Both the position numbers and the translations under genes were made by a program. Shown here piece by piece: positions 1 to 12,500 of a stretch of DNA of 64,000 nt. The notes under the pieces are model-generated. The model worked only from the letters and a program-made list of their open reading frames with translations. It was not told the DNA's origin and ran no database searches. Origin of the DNA: Eudromia elegans (Eukaryota > Chordata > Aves > Tinamiformes > Tinamidae); NCBI GenBank assembly GCA_003342815.1, contig PTEX01000004.1, positions 1,054,001 to 1,118,000 on the forward strand. The letters are read 5' to 3'. Position 1 is the first letter of the stretch, and the number at the start of each line of letters is the position of its first letter.

Positions 1-820
1 AGAATATTCTCTTTAGAAAGGGGAAAAAGAAGGCATCAACTTTCTATCCTAAACAGCATGCCAAGAGTTCATGATCCTCCTTTTTTAATATTTCTACGTT
101 TTTATTGTTATTCACTAACTTACAGAAATATGTGCAAAATAAAAATTTAAACAGACCGAATCTTAGCTATACAAAAAAAAAATATTAAAGTGCACTTGTG
201 GAATTCATGTTTAGTGCATCTACATGAGTACAAGAGCAAATTTTGCTCAGCTAACAAAAGATCCTGTAAAGGTAATTTTTAAGCTTTCAGCCTTGCCAAG
301 AGAATGTAGTGGCTCAGATGTGAGCAGAGATTGTTCTCCCTTGAGCATCCCTGGATACATTTTCTTATGTGCCAGCAAAGGCAGCTAAAACTTTACTGAT
401 ATGTTACTGAGGGGCTGCAAGGAGGAGAGAGGGTGTTGGGAAAAGGGAAGAGACACTCCAAGCCCTGGAAGTGGCTGAAACCTAACAGAAAAAAATTAAG
501 GGTCGGGGGGGGGGGCGGGGAGAAGGCGACTCAGGGCATTCCCTCCTCTGCACTGTTCTGCAAAATTAGAGGGACAAAAAGTTGGCCTAATCAAATCTGA
601 AGGACTTCAAATTACAATGTTTTGTGCTGTAAAAAGTGGCTTTCTGTAAGTTACAAGGTAGAAGTCAGAATCACGAGTCTTAACTCTGAGAGTTCATCTG
701 TAACCACTTGATCATATGCTGCAGAAAGCATGAGCACAGGATGAATTTTTCTTTATGCCAACATGCTAAGCCTATCTTTGACAAGGACCCACGGTAGGAT
801 GTACCAGAAAGCTCACTTAC
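1..820 (-). other. NRXN3: NRXN3 intron, portion downstream of the 382-base exon
   Basis: The donor gtaagtgagc lies at 820-811 on the minus strand. The rest is non-coding and I see no further exon. The only standout is a G run at 505-520. The next neurexin exon, which would continue LNS5 from VELVKG, lies outside the window. Confidence 0.85.
505..520 (+). repeat. G-homopolymer run
   Basis: Eleven G, one C and four G in a row. The tract could form a G-quadruplex and is prone to sequencing error. It lies about 300 bases inside the intron after the 382-base exon. The transcribed (minus-sense) RNA would carry the C-rich strand. Confidence 0.8.
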
Positions 821-1202
821 CCCTTGACTAGTTCAACCGCAATAAAGTCATTGCCATCGCCGCTATTAAAGAGGATGAAACCATCTGCTGAGGTGGTCTT
901 GAACTGGAAGAAGAGGTGCATGGATGTATACGCCTGCAAGGTGGCCAAGCTCAGGTAGCTGCTCTTGGTCTTGAATGTCACAGGGTCAGCGATAATGTTG
1001 CGGAGGCCAAAGCGTGCCTTGAGCTCGCAGTAGTCAATGTCACCATTCTTGCACAGGTCAATGTAGAGCATCCCGTTAAACATCAGGCTCTGGAGGTGGC
1101 CAATGAAGCTGGAGGGGATGACGGAAATGTACCGTTTCTCTGTCATGATCCCTGTCTCAATGTTGTGGAACTCCAAGCGGGTGTGATCCCCGACCATCGT
1201 GC
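821..1202 (-). CDS. NRXN3: Neurexin-3 exon (382 bases): end of LNS4, linker, start of LNS5
   Basis: This internal exon belongs to a presynaptic adhesion receptor whose LNS domains bind postsynaptic partners. On the minus strand it starts after a tctttcag acceptor with GC, which completes a Gly codon. It carries 126 whole codons and ends with GG before the donor gtaagt, so it enters in phase 1 and leaves in phase 2. The peptide runs from [11 protein letters not shown] to [25 protein letters not shown] supplies the two cysteines expected for the C-terminal disulfide of LNS4. [12 protein letters not shown] is the linker, and [18 protein letters not shown] opens LNS5. The wording ISV-PSSF, KARFGL, FILFNSG and FIAVELV fits NRXN3; NRXN1 as I recall it has NARFGF, LILYNSG and FIVVELV. 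No stop interrupts the frame. Because the phases differ, skipping this exon would shift the frame. Paralogue assignment is from memory. Confidence 0.93.
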
Positions 1203-1240
1203 CTGAAAGACAGGAACAAGGAGGACATGCACAAAACCCC
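1203..1240 (-). promoter_or_regulatory. 3' splice site of the 382-base exon with an RBFOX-type motif
   Basis: Read on the minus strand this is a good acceptor: a pyrimidine-rich tract (cctccttgttcctgtctttc) followed by AG at 1204-1203. A TGCATG hexamer, the RBFOX1/2/3 binding motif in RNA, occupies 1231-1226, about 24-29 bases before the exon. The acceptor is supported by the intact frame across the junction. Function of the hexamer is inference. Confidence 0.75.
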
Positions 1241-2590
1241 GGGATCAGCAATGTGTTTTGGAGCCTCTCACTGTCCAGTGTGCAAATTAACAGTAGCACT
1301 AATTTAATTTTATCCAACAGTTTGCATCATAAAGCATATAAAGAGTCTTGGTGGAAAGTCTTCAATCTAGAAGTCACCAAAATTTGGCAGGAAAGAGAAG
1401 ATGCAGGACATAAGTGTTATGGAGAAGCAGCTCCCTATTTCTCCCTTGGGAGAAAGGAGGGAAGGGAACCTGATGGTTCTGGGCAAATAATATATCAGAG
1501 AACTGTGTCATTCACACTCAGCTTGATCTCGAGTAACATCTCTGGACCTACTTAATGAACTCATCCTGAGATTTGACATTACATGGTCCCAGGAATCAGA
1601 TGGTGGGAGGACTTTTGCTTGAAGAAAAGGACGGGGGGGAAAAAAGACATGAGTTGTAGATAATGGAGCAGAAACAAAGCTTTTATTTAACTTCCAGGGA
1701 GGTCTTTTGATTCACTATTATGCGATCACCTCCAGTCTGCACAGAACTGTAGTGCCTGTGAGAGAGAAGGTCTCTCTCAAAGTCCACAGCGAGCCATTCA
1801 AACCAAGAGCCCATTTTGCCAAACAATTTAGACCCTTTTGAATCAACTCTTACAAGCATCTTATCTGAAAACACTCATTAAAAGTGGATTTAGATACAAT
1901 GAGAAGAGAGAACCATTACAAAGCTGTCAACATTTATTCTGTTGCTACTTCCCCCTCACACCCACTCAAGCTCTTACTCAATTTCATGTCAGGAGGGAAA
2001 CACAAGAATGCAACAGGTAAAAAGCCCTCCATATATTTCAGTTATTAACTTCTTATAGGCGTTACTTAACACACTGGATGGATTTTAACCTCTCAAAGTA
2101 TTTCAGCTACTCAAGTATAACAAAATATCTCATGAGACTGCTCTTAAAGTACACTTAAGTTCCTCAGTATGTGTGCTAGGCAACAATACAGATCCAGAAG
2201 TCAAACAAATAGATGACATTTATGTTAATAGTCTTGTTTGAGGATAAAGCGAAGATAAGCAACATCAGAATGAAAGTCATTACAAACAACTTTATTTCAA
2301 TCCTTTGTACTTCATTAAGATAACCTAATCACACACAAATTAGTATCCTTTCATCAAGAATGGTATAAAATTCATGATTAATCATTCACTGTTTTATTAT
2401 TTTCTTACTGTTCGATGTATAAATAAATAAATTTACACAAGTTTTGTTAAGAATCGTCAGCTGGATAGAGATCTGAATTAATGATTCCAGTTGACTATAC
2501 ACAGGCAGTAGCATCCTGCTTGATGAACTCTAAACTTTCATCAATTATTAGGAAATATTTAATTCTCAACTCCTCACTGCAGGAAGAGTT

Positions 2591-2610
2591 TTGCATTGCA
2601 TTGCATTGCA
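2591..2610. repeat. (TTGCA)4 pentamer repeat
   Basis: Four exact tandem copies of TTGCA. The repeat creates overlapping ATTGCAT words resembling C/EBP half-sites; a role is not implied. Confidence 0.85.
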
Positions 2611-5600
2611 TCCCTGTGTTTCTGAGTCTGACTACTTGATGACCAAAACCATTTTACTTTTCCCAGCCCTTTAGAAATCTGAGTCACCTTTGGAGATAGG
2701 ATACAGAGAGGGTGGACATCTCAAGAGAAGGAATAGAACATTTTTCAGACCTGCAAAGTGCATTTTGTTTGAGGACCAAAAGTTACAATGGAACAAAAGT
2801 TCCACCATAACAGATCAACTAGGTCTTGGAAGGTTTCTCATTTTGTGCCTCTCTCTTGAAGTCTCCTGGCACTTCTCACCTAAACTATTCACAGATACCA
2901 ACAGACACACATGCGCATGTACATATGTATATGTATCCAGATAGACAGATATGCCTTCTGCATATCACTGCTCCAGAAAGGACATGTTCTTTGTATTTCC
3001 ATGGGGAATCAAACGTGGAAGTATTTTTAGGACACTTGGATAATAACCAGACTCTGTGTGCCATAGGCCTGAGCCTAAATAAGCTGAGGTTCCATTTCCT
3101 GCATAGGTTCTCTTGCAACATTGAAATATTAATACCCAGTTTGCCTCTCATGATCCTAAACAAAGTCCATTTTTTCAGTTTATAGTTTGCCCAGATGTGA
3201 TCAGGTTTTTGCAGAGATAGTAAACAGGCAAGTTCCTCTTACACAAGATACATCACTGGGAAATTTCCAAGCGTCTATTCTAAAACTGACAATTGAAAAA
3301 AGACAAAACAACTTTTTCACTTAGTGTCAATTACATCACTGGATCTAAGTTTAAAAACATGATTATACAAAGACTACTGACATGTAAAGCTTCAATGTAA
3401 GCAGATAAAAGATGGAAAAAAAATTAAAGGCAGCTGAATAGGGTGACATATTTCTAACTGCTCAGAAATCTAAGTAGCGGTACTAATAAAAATGCTTTTA
3501 AAATACTGAAATAGATCTTTAGCAGAGGTGGTTTCATTTTAGTTAGAAAAAGAACAGTTCACAGCAACAGAAATTTTGTGTAGAATATTTGTTTTGACAA
3601 ACCATCCCACTTCCACCACTGTGAGGGGTTGTTTCAGTTTGAGTGCCGGTATATGAAAATCTTTTGATTTTTTTTCCAAACCAAAGAATGGTGTTTTCTT
3701 ATTGGAAAAAAAAAAAAAAGTATTTTTAAATCCCTGGTTCTTCATTTTAAAAGGTTTTAAAAATAAAATTCAGAGATGCCAAGGGCCAAGGGAATTTTTC
3801 TTCTTAGTGCTTCTACTCTTACATAAATGCAAAGAGAAGTTGTCTGAGCATGAAGTTAAAAACAAATCTGTGAAAGCTGCAGAACACTGTGCCAGGGAAA
3901 CCAAGTAAAGGGCTATTAAAAATGAGTTGCAGAATGTGAACCTCAACTTTCAGGAAAGGCAGGAATTGAGAAAAATGACACTGTCATAAGAAAAATAAAA
4001 CCAGGATGGTGGTGGTAGTGCAGAGAGTTAACAGCAAGTCAGGGCTGAAAAAGGCAAACAATACGAGAGCAAAGTCATGATCATCAGAGCTGCCCTTTCC
4101 TACTACAGCATCTCCTCGTGCTACTCTATGGGAGGAAAATCCAATATCTTCTAATCTCAGGAGCTGTCAGCCCCACCTATGAAGTCCACCCCTCATTCCT
4201 CCCCTCTGTCTGCACAGCAACTTGCAGCCAATGCCATAATCAGCAACTCGCCAGCTCCAGCCACCCTTGCAGTTTTTGGGTGCTAGGGAGAGGCTGCAGG
4301 CAGGAAGATTCCTGTTTTATTTATGCACTGCACCATTGATGAGGTTGAAGGACAAATCTCAACAGTTTGCATTGAATAAAACAAACTACACCCTGGTGTT
4401 GAGAGCTGCATACTCCCAGATTATGCTACACGTGAACAACAACAGTCTTACACAAGCACAGACTTACTACAAGGACCCAAGGGTCCTTACCCATTGTGAC
4501 TGTGCCGGGGTGCAGGGGACTTGGCTGCTGTCTGTAGCACCAGTCTCACTTATCCCTCATGGGTCTGTGGTGGAAGACCCACAAGGAGGGTTTCACAATT
4601 AAGCAGAAAAATGCTGGCCGCAGGAACTGGATCTCCTCTCTGCCTTAGCCTTCCTACAGAAGGCCAAGCAAGTCACATCATGACAAAATCTTCCACAGGT
4701 GGTCCTTACTTCTTCAGACCTAATTCTCCAAGGACCCAGTTTGAGCTAATGTTTCTGCAGAGTAATTGCATTGACTAATGCAATTTGCAGATGTGCTGAA
4801 TATCTGCATGTGCAAATGCCTGAAAATCATGTCAAACTGGTACCAAACACTTCCAAGCTTTATTTGGGGTCTCAGGTTCAAATCTGTAATATGGAAAAAA
4901 TACACCTACATACTTCATAATATAGACACAGGAATAAAGCCAGTTACAGCTTTAGTTTTGCATAAACATATTGATATTTGGCACACACACAAGAAGGGAG
5001 AAAATTAACATTTCTAAATTTAGACCAATATTTAGTCAGTGTACACTGTTCCACACAAGTAATGAGAAACAATAATTAAATAAGCTGTTTATTTTAACTG
5101 CAGACCCAATTATACTTCCCCTCTATGGCAAGACAGTACAGATCCTGTGGAAAAATCTATGTGACCACACTGAAGACTGTATCATCTGCCTCAGGAAGTG
5201 GGAAGCAGACGGTGCAGAAACTCTTAGCTCATTCTCTTCTGACTTTTCAATTTGTCATGTTGGTAATCTTTTAACAGATATTTTTAGCTGTAATGCATCT
5301 TTAATTATGTAATTCATATACATGTGCATATGCAGATCCTATTTTAGCGTAGAATTGTATCATTATTATTTATAAACTCAGTTGCATGAAAAGCAGACTT
5401 TAAAACCAGATGGCGTTTGGGGGACTGAGTTGGCAATGCAGAGAGTGCCACCTCCTGGTCGTTGATAAAAATGACATCCCGAAGAGTTCCTCCTTAGCAC
5501 AGAAGTCACCATGATGACACATTTCCCAGCACAGTTTCAGTAATTCAGAAAGATTTCTATTAAAAAAACCCTAATTTTTCTCCAAGGTAGTATTGATTGC

Positions 5601-6037
5601 CAATTCAAAAGAAAAGTGATTTCTTGTCTCTGCACATCTTTTGCAATTCTCAGTCTAAAACACATATATACTTACTTCAGAGTGAAAACACACACTATGT
5701 CAGTTCTCTTGAAAACCCACCGAATCTGGGCTTATTTGAAAAATCTTGTCTCGTAGCTTTCCTGATGCATTTAACCTATCACATTATTTACAATTAACCA
5801 CATCCACTCAGTGGAAAGGAACTTTCTGCAAAAATGGGCAGTGTCAAAATCCTATAGCCTATGGCAGATATTCTTGTTATTTGCCTTCCGAGTAGAAAGT
5901 TGGACAAAGGGCTCTAGCATTTGGCCAAACAGCATAGGTCACAATTAAAGGAATATCCCTATATCAGCATTACGTCCACAGTTATCATTTTTTTTTATGT
6001 TCCTGTTACAAACCTTCAGACAGCCAGTGTTTTTCTT

Positions 6038-6076
6038 AAAAACAAAAAAAAAAACAAAAACAAAACAAAAAAAAAA
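6038..6076. repeat. A-rich low-complexity tract with (AAAAC) units
   Basis: An adenine-rich run broken by single C bases. There is no adjacent SINE or processed pseudogene body that I recognise, so it is listed as low complexity only. Confidence 0.7.
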
Positions 6077-6939
6077 CCACCCCACACAGTGTATTTTAGA
6101 TCTTCATTCAGAAGAATAGCTTTTTTTGGTTCTTGCAGCTATGGGGAAACAGACCAAAAATACAATCGCTCAAGTTCTATAATGAAAAAGATGGTATAAA
6201 ATATCATTTTTATGCAAATCTCCCCACCCAGGAGACATCATTTGCCTTTCCCTCCTGCCTCTTCAACTCCATTCCTATACAAAAAAAAGCAGGAGCTCAA
6301 AACCTGTCAGAGAATACAGGGAAAAAATAAGACTGACACACTGCATATACTAGGATATAATATACTCCAATGAGTTAAGATCTTCCCTAACCTCTCAGGG
6401 TGGGGAGTAGACTGCTCTACCTGTCTTCCCTTCTGGATGGCTCTCAGAAACAGGCACAGGTGCTTGAAGGAAGAGGAAAGCATACCAAAACAGAACCCCA
6501 GAAAGCACAAATCTATATTATCCAACACACCAATGCTGATTTAACATCAAGAAAAGTTCTTGCAGAGGACAGATTTACAGAGCTTTAGCTTTCATTCCAC
6601 ATCACTAGGAAGTCCCACATTTACAGCATAGCAATAAGGCACACTTAGAGCACCCCCTAGCCTGGCTTGAGACAACAGGACCTTCAAGCACATCTGTTTT
6701 TAGGTATAAGCAAGCTCATCTGTGTCCTGCTTTGTATTGCAGGCCATTATTGTTGTCAAAGAAATTTCTGCCACTGGCCGAGGGCAGTTAGTCTCTCACA
6801 ACTAGACATTCATTTTCAAAACAGCAATATTACGTATATGAAAAGTGACAGAAAAAAAGGAGATACACAAGAACAGGGAGAACGAGTGTGTAGGCTGAGA
6901 ACAAAGGTAACGACAGGGATCCTCTGATGTTGAACTCAC

Positions 6940-7059
6940 CCTCAGCAACGTCATCATCCACCATCAGCTTGAGGCTCTTTCCTCGACGCACTACTCGGAC
7001 AGTGTGCCACTCGTTGTCATTGAGCTTCTGCCCAGCATAAAGAGTTTCAGGTCCCTTGC
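6940..7059 (-). CDS. NRXN3: Neurexin-3 exon (120 bases): middle of LNS4
   Basis: This exon was too short for an ordinary open-reading-frame search and was found by reading the minus strand. It follows the acceptor ccatccccag and precedes the donor gtgagttc. It enters with GC (phase 1), carries 39 codons and ends with one G (phase 1), so the exon is symmetric. The peptide begins [19 protein letters not shown], continues [12 protein letters not shown] and ends MVDDDVAE. The [10 protein letters not shown] stretch is the conserved LNS strand with its Trp-His pair. Spliced to the next exon it reads DDDVAE-G-TMVGD, with the Gly codon split as GGC, which confirms both junctions. In mammals the neurexin alternative splice site 3 (SS3) lies directly before KGPETL, as I recall it, so this exon is the downstream partner of SS3. 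LYAGQKL and DDDVAE favour NRXN3 over NRXN1. Confidence 0.93.
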
Positions 7060-7100
7060 CTGGGGATGGTGATAAGTGTGACAGTTAAAGTCAGACCCTT
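7060..7100 (-). promoter_or_regulatory. 3' splice site of the 120-base exon, weak pyrimidine tract
   Basis: On the minus strand the acceptor reads cacttatcaccatccccag, with several purines breaking the pyrimidine tract. Possible branch-point sequences of the ctgac/ttaact type lie about 25-35 bases upstream. This is the acceptor to which either the preceding constitutive exon or the SS3 micro-exon should be joined. A weak tract is what one expects beside a regulated splice event, but regulation is inferred. Confidence 0.7.
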
Positions 7101-7556
7101 GAATTAGCTTAGCACTTGCCTGATAGGAAAAGTCACCAAAATCACCCTGGTGTGATATCTTGTGGATCATTGGAAGGTCACAGGTGTATTATTGGCTAAA
7201 AATATTGCTCATATCTACACCTTCCCAGCCTAGAGCGAGTCAGGTCACAAACTCTTCCTCTCAGCCAAGTGCCTTCCTCCACATAGCCCAAAGCTCAAAT
7301 CCATTAAGGAAGCATGTGGAAATCTCTCGTGCTGTAGTATTCTTATTTACAAATCTAAGATTGTAGAGGGCATTATCATATTAGACAAACAAGCTGGTAA
7401 TAGTAATAACTATGGAACAAAAGCAGAATCACATAAGAATTTTTTGTTCTCAAGTGTTAGTTTACACGCATTCTTTTTAAAGTCAATCCTACTGGTCTCC
7501 CAATATTAACGTATCAAACACCAGGCTGGTTTCAGTCCTTATGCCTTGAAGCCAGG

Positions 7557-7577
7557 AAAAAAAAAAAAAAAAAAAAA
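7557..7577. repeat. Poly-A run, 21 bases
   Basis: Twenty-one uninterrupted A. No recognisable retrocopy precedes it on the plus strand. Confidence 0.85.
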
Positions 7578-9563
7578 TCAGTCACCCACCTGGCTGATTG
7601 CTCTAGGGTTCTTTGGCACCCTATAGGTACCTACAGCCCACCTACAGACGCTTACAGAAACTTTAGCCCACTTCCCACTCACAAACTGGAGGTTTAAACT
7701 GAGGAAATAGCAAAACGAAGGAGACTTTTCCACCCCAAAGTGCAAAACCACAGTTGTCCTTGACAAACAATGCTCCTGGGACAACAGATTGTCATACTTG
7801 TCCAGTTCTGCTGCTCACCCATCACAGTTGACAGGCTATTGCTTCAAATGTTAATTGTTTAGATTACAGCACTGCACCCCATTCACATCCAAGGATGAGT
7901 AAGGGTGAAGAACCATGTGTGCTAAATTACAAGTGTCAATGTTTATTTCAGTGCAGTACTGAAGATTTTTGACACAGCTGTCTCATAACTCAGAATGAGG
8001 ATAGCAGAACCTAATGTACATCAGGACTGGGCACATTGTCCAAACTGGCAAGAGGGAGACTCAAGAAAGGAAAAGCAAGACATGCTGAAGGCATCAAGAG
8101 AGAGAACACAAGGAAAAGAGCAAAAAATACTATAGCTCAGCTTAGTGCATTAGTAAAGCTAAAAACAAGATACATAGAATATTTTTCCATGCTTATTCAA
8201 TCCAAGTGAGTTAAGTGATTTTACTCAGTCCATAAAATAGTGTTTATTTTGACCACTTTCCAGCATTCCAAAGCCCACATACTGATTTCACTGAAACAAA
8301 ACGTGGTACATGTCTTTACACCAAGCTGTGCAAAAGGGGTGCAGAAATCCACCAAGTCTGATCTGTGAGATACAATGAAAAGACCTAAGAAACATATCCA
8401 GGGAAAAGGTATGGTTCTTAGTGTGTTTACTGCCTAATTAGCAATGACTTGAAATACTTCTCACTATAATGGTGAGAGAAGGGCAGCTGGAGCTCAGGCA
8501 AAGAAGAAAGAATCTCCCTGGCATAACACGTGGCAGGCAGATCCTATGGAGGGGGACCATTTCAGAAAGAACATGACTGCTCTCGCTGCAGGGTCATGCA
8601 GCTCAGATGAGCAGAACACGTGCTCAATTCCCCTGCCTATCAAGACCATTATCAGCCAATTTTATCACCAAGCAAGAATAAGAAAAATGCTTTTCTTCAA
8701 CAACATAAAAAATAGAAAGGTCACTCAAATTCAAAGTATGGGCAGAACATGAAGAAATTCATACATTGCATACGAAGAATACCTCCTTGACAGGAGAAAT
8801 CACTACCCCTGCAGTGGGGAAGTCAGACTGTATCATGAAGGTCAATCCAACTATACAAGACAGCAAGAAAGCCTAAGTACTGCTGCGTTAGATGAGCGAA
8901 ACTTTACTGAGCACAGAGTTAGGCTACACTCGTACCTAAGTAAGTTGAAGTATTTAATCTCAGATCAGACATTATGAATGGATGGTCAGTAAAGGTAGTG
9001 CTTACAGCAAAACATGTTGCACCAGTGACTAGGTTTCTACGCAGCCTCTTCTCATGTAGGAAGATCAAGAGTTCAGGAGCTCACCTGCATCTAACACCAC
9101 CTGAATTCAGAGCAATTCACAAGCCAAGGAAGGGAAGCAAATGTTTTTAAGAAACTTTGCCCACAGTCTACTGTGGCTTCCATAGGGCTCCGTAAAGAAG
9201 AAGAGTCATGTGTGCCGACCCCGCAACACTTCCTGTGCACCAGCTATGTGAACAACCTTGCTTGGCAGTTCAAAGACACTAACCTTTTAGTTTCTCCTCT
9301 TTGTAGCCCTCAACTAACAAAATATGAGAAAGTCCAGTACAGCTGGTTTAACTTTGTGAACCATTCCTATCCTGATGTCTATGGCAACATGTTCAAAAGA
9401 AAGCAGAACAACAACAGAAATTATATGACCAGATTCTCAGAAAAACATAGCCGAAACGATTCATGAATAAATGAGTAGACAATTTGAGACCTTTCATTGC
9501 TCTAAATGGATCCTGTTGCAAAGCAAATTGCTATTCATAAGAAATTGGTTAACACTTTGGGCT

Positions 9564-9582
9564 CTTAAGTTTGAAACTTAAG
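9564..9582. repeat. Perfect 9-base inverted repeat with one central base
   Basis: CTTAAGTTT and AAACTTAAG flank a single G. The symmetry stops on both sides. Confidence 0.8.
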
Positions 9583-12500
9583 CACTGAAGATGCAAACCA
9601 TTCCATTTAACGTAACAATGTCTTGGTCAGTCAAATTAATGCTTGATCACTAGAGGCAACCTTGGAAATAGGAGTATTTAATATTTCTCTTCATGTACAA
9701 ATCAGTTTTGTGTGCAACAATGAGCTTCTTTTAGTGTTTTTAGGGTTATGCAAATAACAGCACCTATAAAAATTCAATACATGAGAGTGCTCAAGAGTAG
9801 CATTCGGATAAGTATGTCAAATCAGATTTTTGAGATGCAAAAAAAAGTGTTTACAAATAGTATTTTTGCTCTGTTCAAAGTGTTTCTTTTAAATGCTTTG
9901 AAGATATTCACATAGCATGTGCACTGACCTGAAAATAACCGAAGTTTGGTCCCTGTTTTTCAGCTGACAACATGCAACAACGTGTAAATGAATTGCTAAT
10001 CCTCATGTGATTTCTCACTGATTTAGAGTGGATGAATGCCTGGAACACTCCCTATTTATAATACTGTTGATGGGATGGCACCTGATCATCAGGAAATTTT
10101 TAAACTTCACTTTTCCTCACCCATAAAAAGTAGTAAGAGGTAGCATATCATGAGAACGAATAATGAAATTTCTCCTTTCGTAATAACTTTTAAGCTTCAC
10201 CATGGCTCCGGACTGCTCAGAGGTGAACACTCCCAGGCCTCCAGCCTGCTTGCCCAGGCCGTCTCACTCTTCAGCGACCTCTTGGGAACTGTGTATCACA
10301 AAAACAGCAGCTACCTCCTATCTTCAAACTCAAGACAAAAAACTCACAAAATAACAGATAAGCTTCAGTACTTCAGAAGCAGAACATCCTTTTTGGATTT
10401 CTCAGCCAAAGATCACTTGACTTGCCTGAAGCTGTAGTGAGCAACTCCTCCTGTCCTACACTCAAGATCACTTTGATTCCACAACTTGCTCAAAACTAGC
10501 ATGGATATTGTTCATAAAAAACCCAAGTGGCATGTGCTTTAAAACATGGGAAAATTCCATCTCATCTGCCCCAAAGATCCAAATTACCATTTCTATATCA
10601 CAGGTGTACTGCTTCTTGTTAATAGCATGGCCTCAATTAGAGTACCAAAAAAAGATGCACCTAAGTCCAGAAGAACAAAAAGCAGAGGAAATTTCTTTCT
10701 GGGAATAGCAAGTTGCTGCCAGGCTGTCCCCTAAGCTGTCCATTTAGAATAAGTGACACATCAGAGGGATGCACTTGAAATACCTCAGAAAACACCATCT
10801 CTCATCCAGTGCAAGCGGTTAATTGCACAAGGAAGTTTGTCCTTAGGAAAAGCAAGGGAGACTGAGGATTTATCCTCTCACTGCTGTATCCATCTTCCTA
10901 TTGTATATCTCATTCAACATTACAGGAGCAGTCAGCATGTATGTCTACAGTATCTTGGTAAGGATTACCAGAAAGAACATATTTCAGACTGATGAGAATA
11001 GGAAGAAGTCTTGATCACTACAGATACAACAATCAATACACTAACAATGATACATTCATGTGTTTTAGAGAAGAGACGCAACAGCCTTTTTTTTTGTTGT
11101 TGTTGTTTTGTTTGTTCAGTGGGGTCGTTTTTTGCTTTTAAAGTGCTTGGCTGCCATCTCAGCTTTATTCAGTGACGTGAGATATTTCTAGGTCTCTTTT
11201 ACAAAGGGCAACATCCCGCAGAAATGCCATTAGCATCCCAGGGTCTATGGTAGAGAGGGAAGCACGGGGTTGCTCTGTTGCTTGCTTATAAAGGTTTTCT
11301 GGGGAGGACAAAATCAGGAAAGCTTTGATTTGCTCTGAAAAAAAATCCATGAAAGCCAATTTTTGAAGTGTGAGAATGAATCATTAAACAAATTTGATAG
11401 ATCCTCTCAAAGTTATAGGAAACAGACTCCCCTTTTTAGTCATTCCTCAGTTATTCCTCTAAGGTTCCAGCAATCCGTGGAACTCCACAACTGTGGAACA
11501 GAATTCTTCCCTGTAGCTTCCTTGGTGTGGCACAGAAGAATGAGGTTATGGCACCAAAAGAAAGAACTGGAAAGCTTCTTTAAGAATAAGTAACACTAAG
11601 CTGATAGTGTAACATCACCCTAAGATATTGCATCAAGATGTAAAGCTCTGTATCAGTCTTGCTCTCATCCAAACTACCATCCAAGATTGCTAGCAGTATT
11701 TCAGAAGATATTTTCTTCTTAAATAAACTATATTATATATAAATCATCATATTGCATACAATTTATGCAGAATACTTTGCACAGACGTCACTGCATCAAA
11801 CATATAACTATTTATGCATTAAGAGAAAGATAGAAAGGTATTCTAGGTCCAAAGATATTGACACATCTTCCAGAAAAAGGCTTGAAAAACAAAACAACAA
11901 CAAAAAAAAAAAAAGAGGTGCAAGATAGGAGGGAGCAGAGATTGCAAGGACCAAGAAGATTCACACATCTGGGTGCCTTCCCAATGCACAGCAAGGTTCT
12001 AAAAAGGACAGGGTGAATGTCAAACATGAGCACAACTCAAAAGCCTTCAATACAATTTGGTTCCAGCTGAATATAAACAAACTGTGTAAATCTTGTTGAT
12101 GGTGTCAGGCAGCACTAGTATGTGTGAACATCATTTGGACAAAGTGCATTAGGAAAGTCTTTATCTGAATTGGGATCACTGTCCAACTCCAGGAGCATTG
12201 TTGACTGCTAGGACACAACTGGCAACCCCAGAGCCTCAGTACATGGTAAACATTTACGCAGATATCTCAGCCAAATCAACCCACATTTACACACATACAC
12301 ACTGGTTTTGCTCATAGACAGGTTTTAAAACTCCCTTTCTCAAGAAAACGCTGGCTGCTCACTAGGAATAAACAGATGGCCTCCCTGCAGACAGTCAATA
12401 CCTTCACTGGACCACCTTACCTGAACCAGCCCTTTCTTTTCTCATGGAACAGGATCATCTCATACCACTCCACATTAAGCCAAGCATAGCGGACACTTTG

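Larger units (their letters stand above)
1203..6939 (-). other. NRXN3: NRXN3 intron between the 120- and 382-base exons (5.7 kb)
   Basis: The limits are set by the donor gtgagttc at 6939 and the acceptor AG at 1203, both on the minus strand. The sequence is AT-rich and non-coding. It contains a TTGCA pentamer repeat (2591-2610), short A-rich tracts and one longer A/C-rich tract (6038-6076). The open frames inside it are short, lack family motifs and fall on both strands, so I treat them as chance. No transposon fragment was recognised. Confidence 0.85.

Noticed and set aside
916-1206. Plus-strand open frame of 96 codons
   Set aside because: It is the complement of the conserved neurexin exon; the minus strand carries the real peptide.
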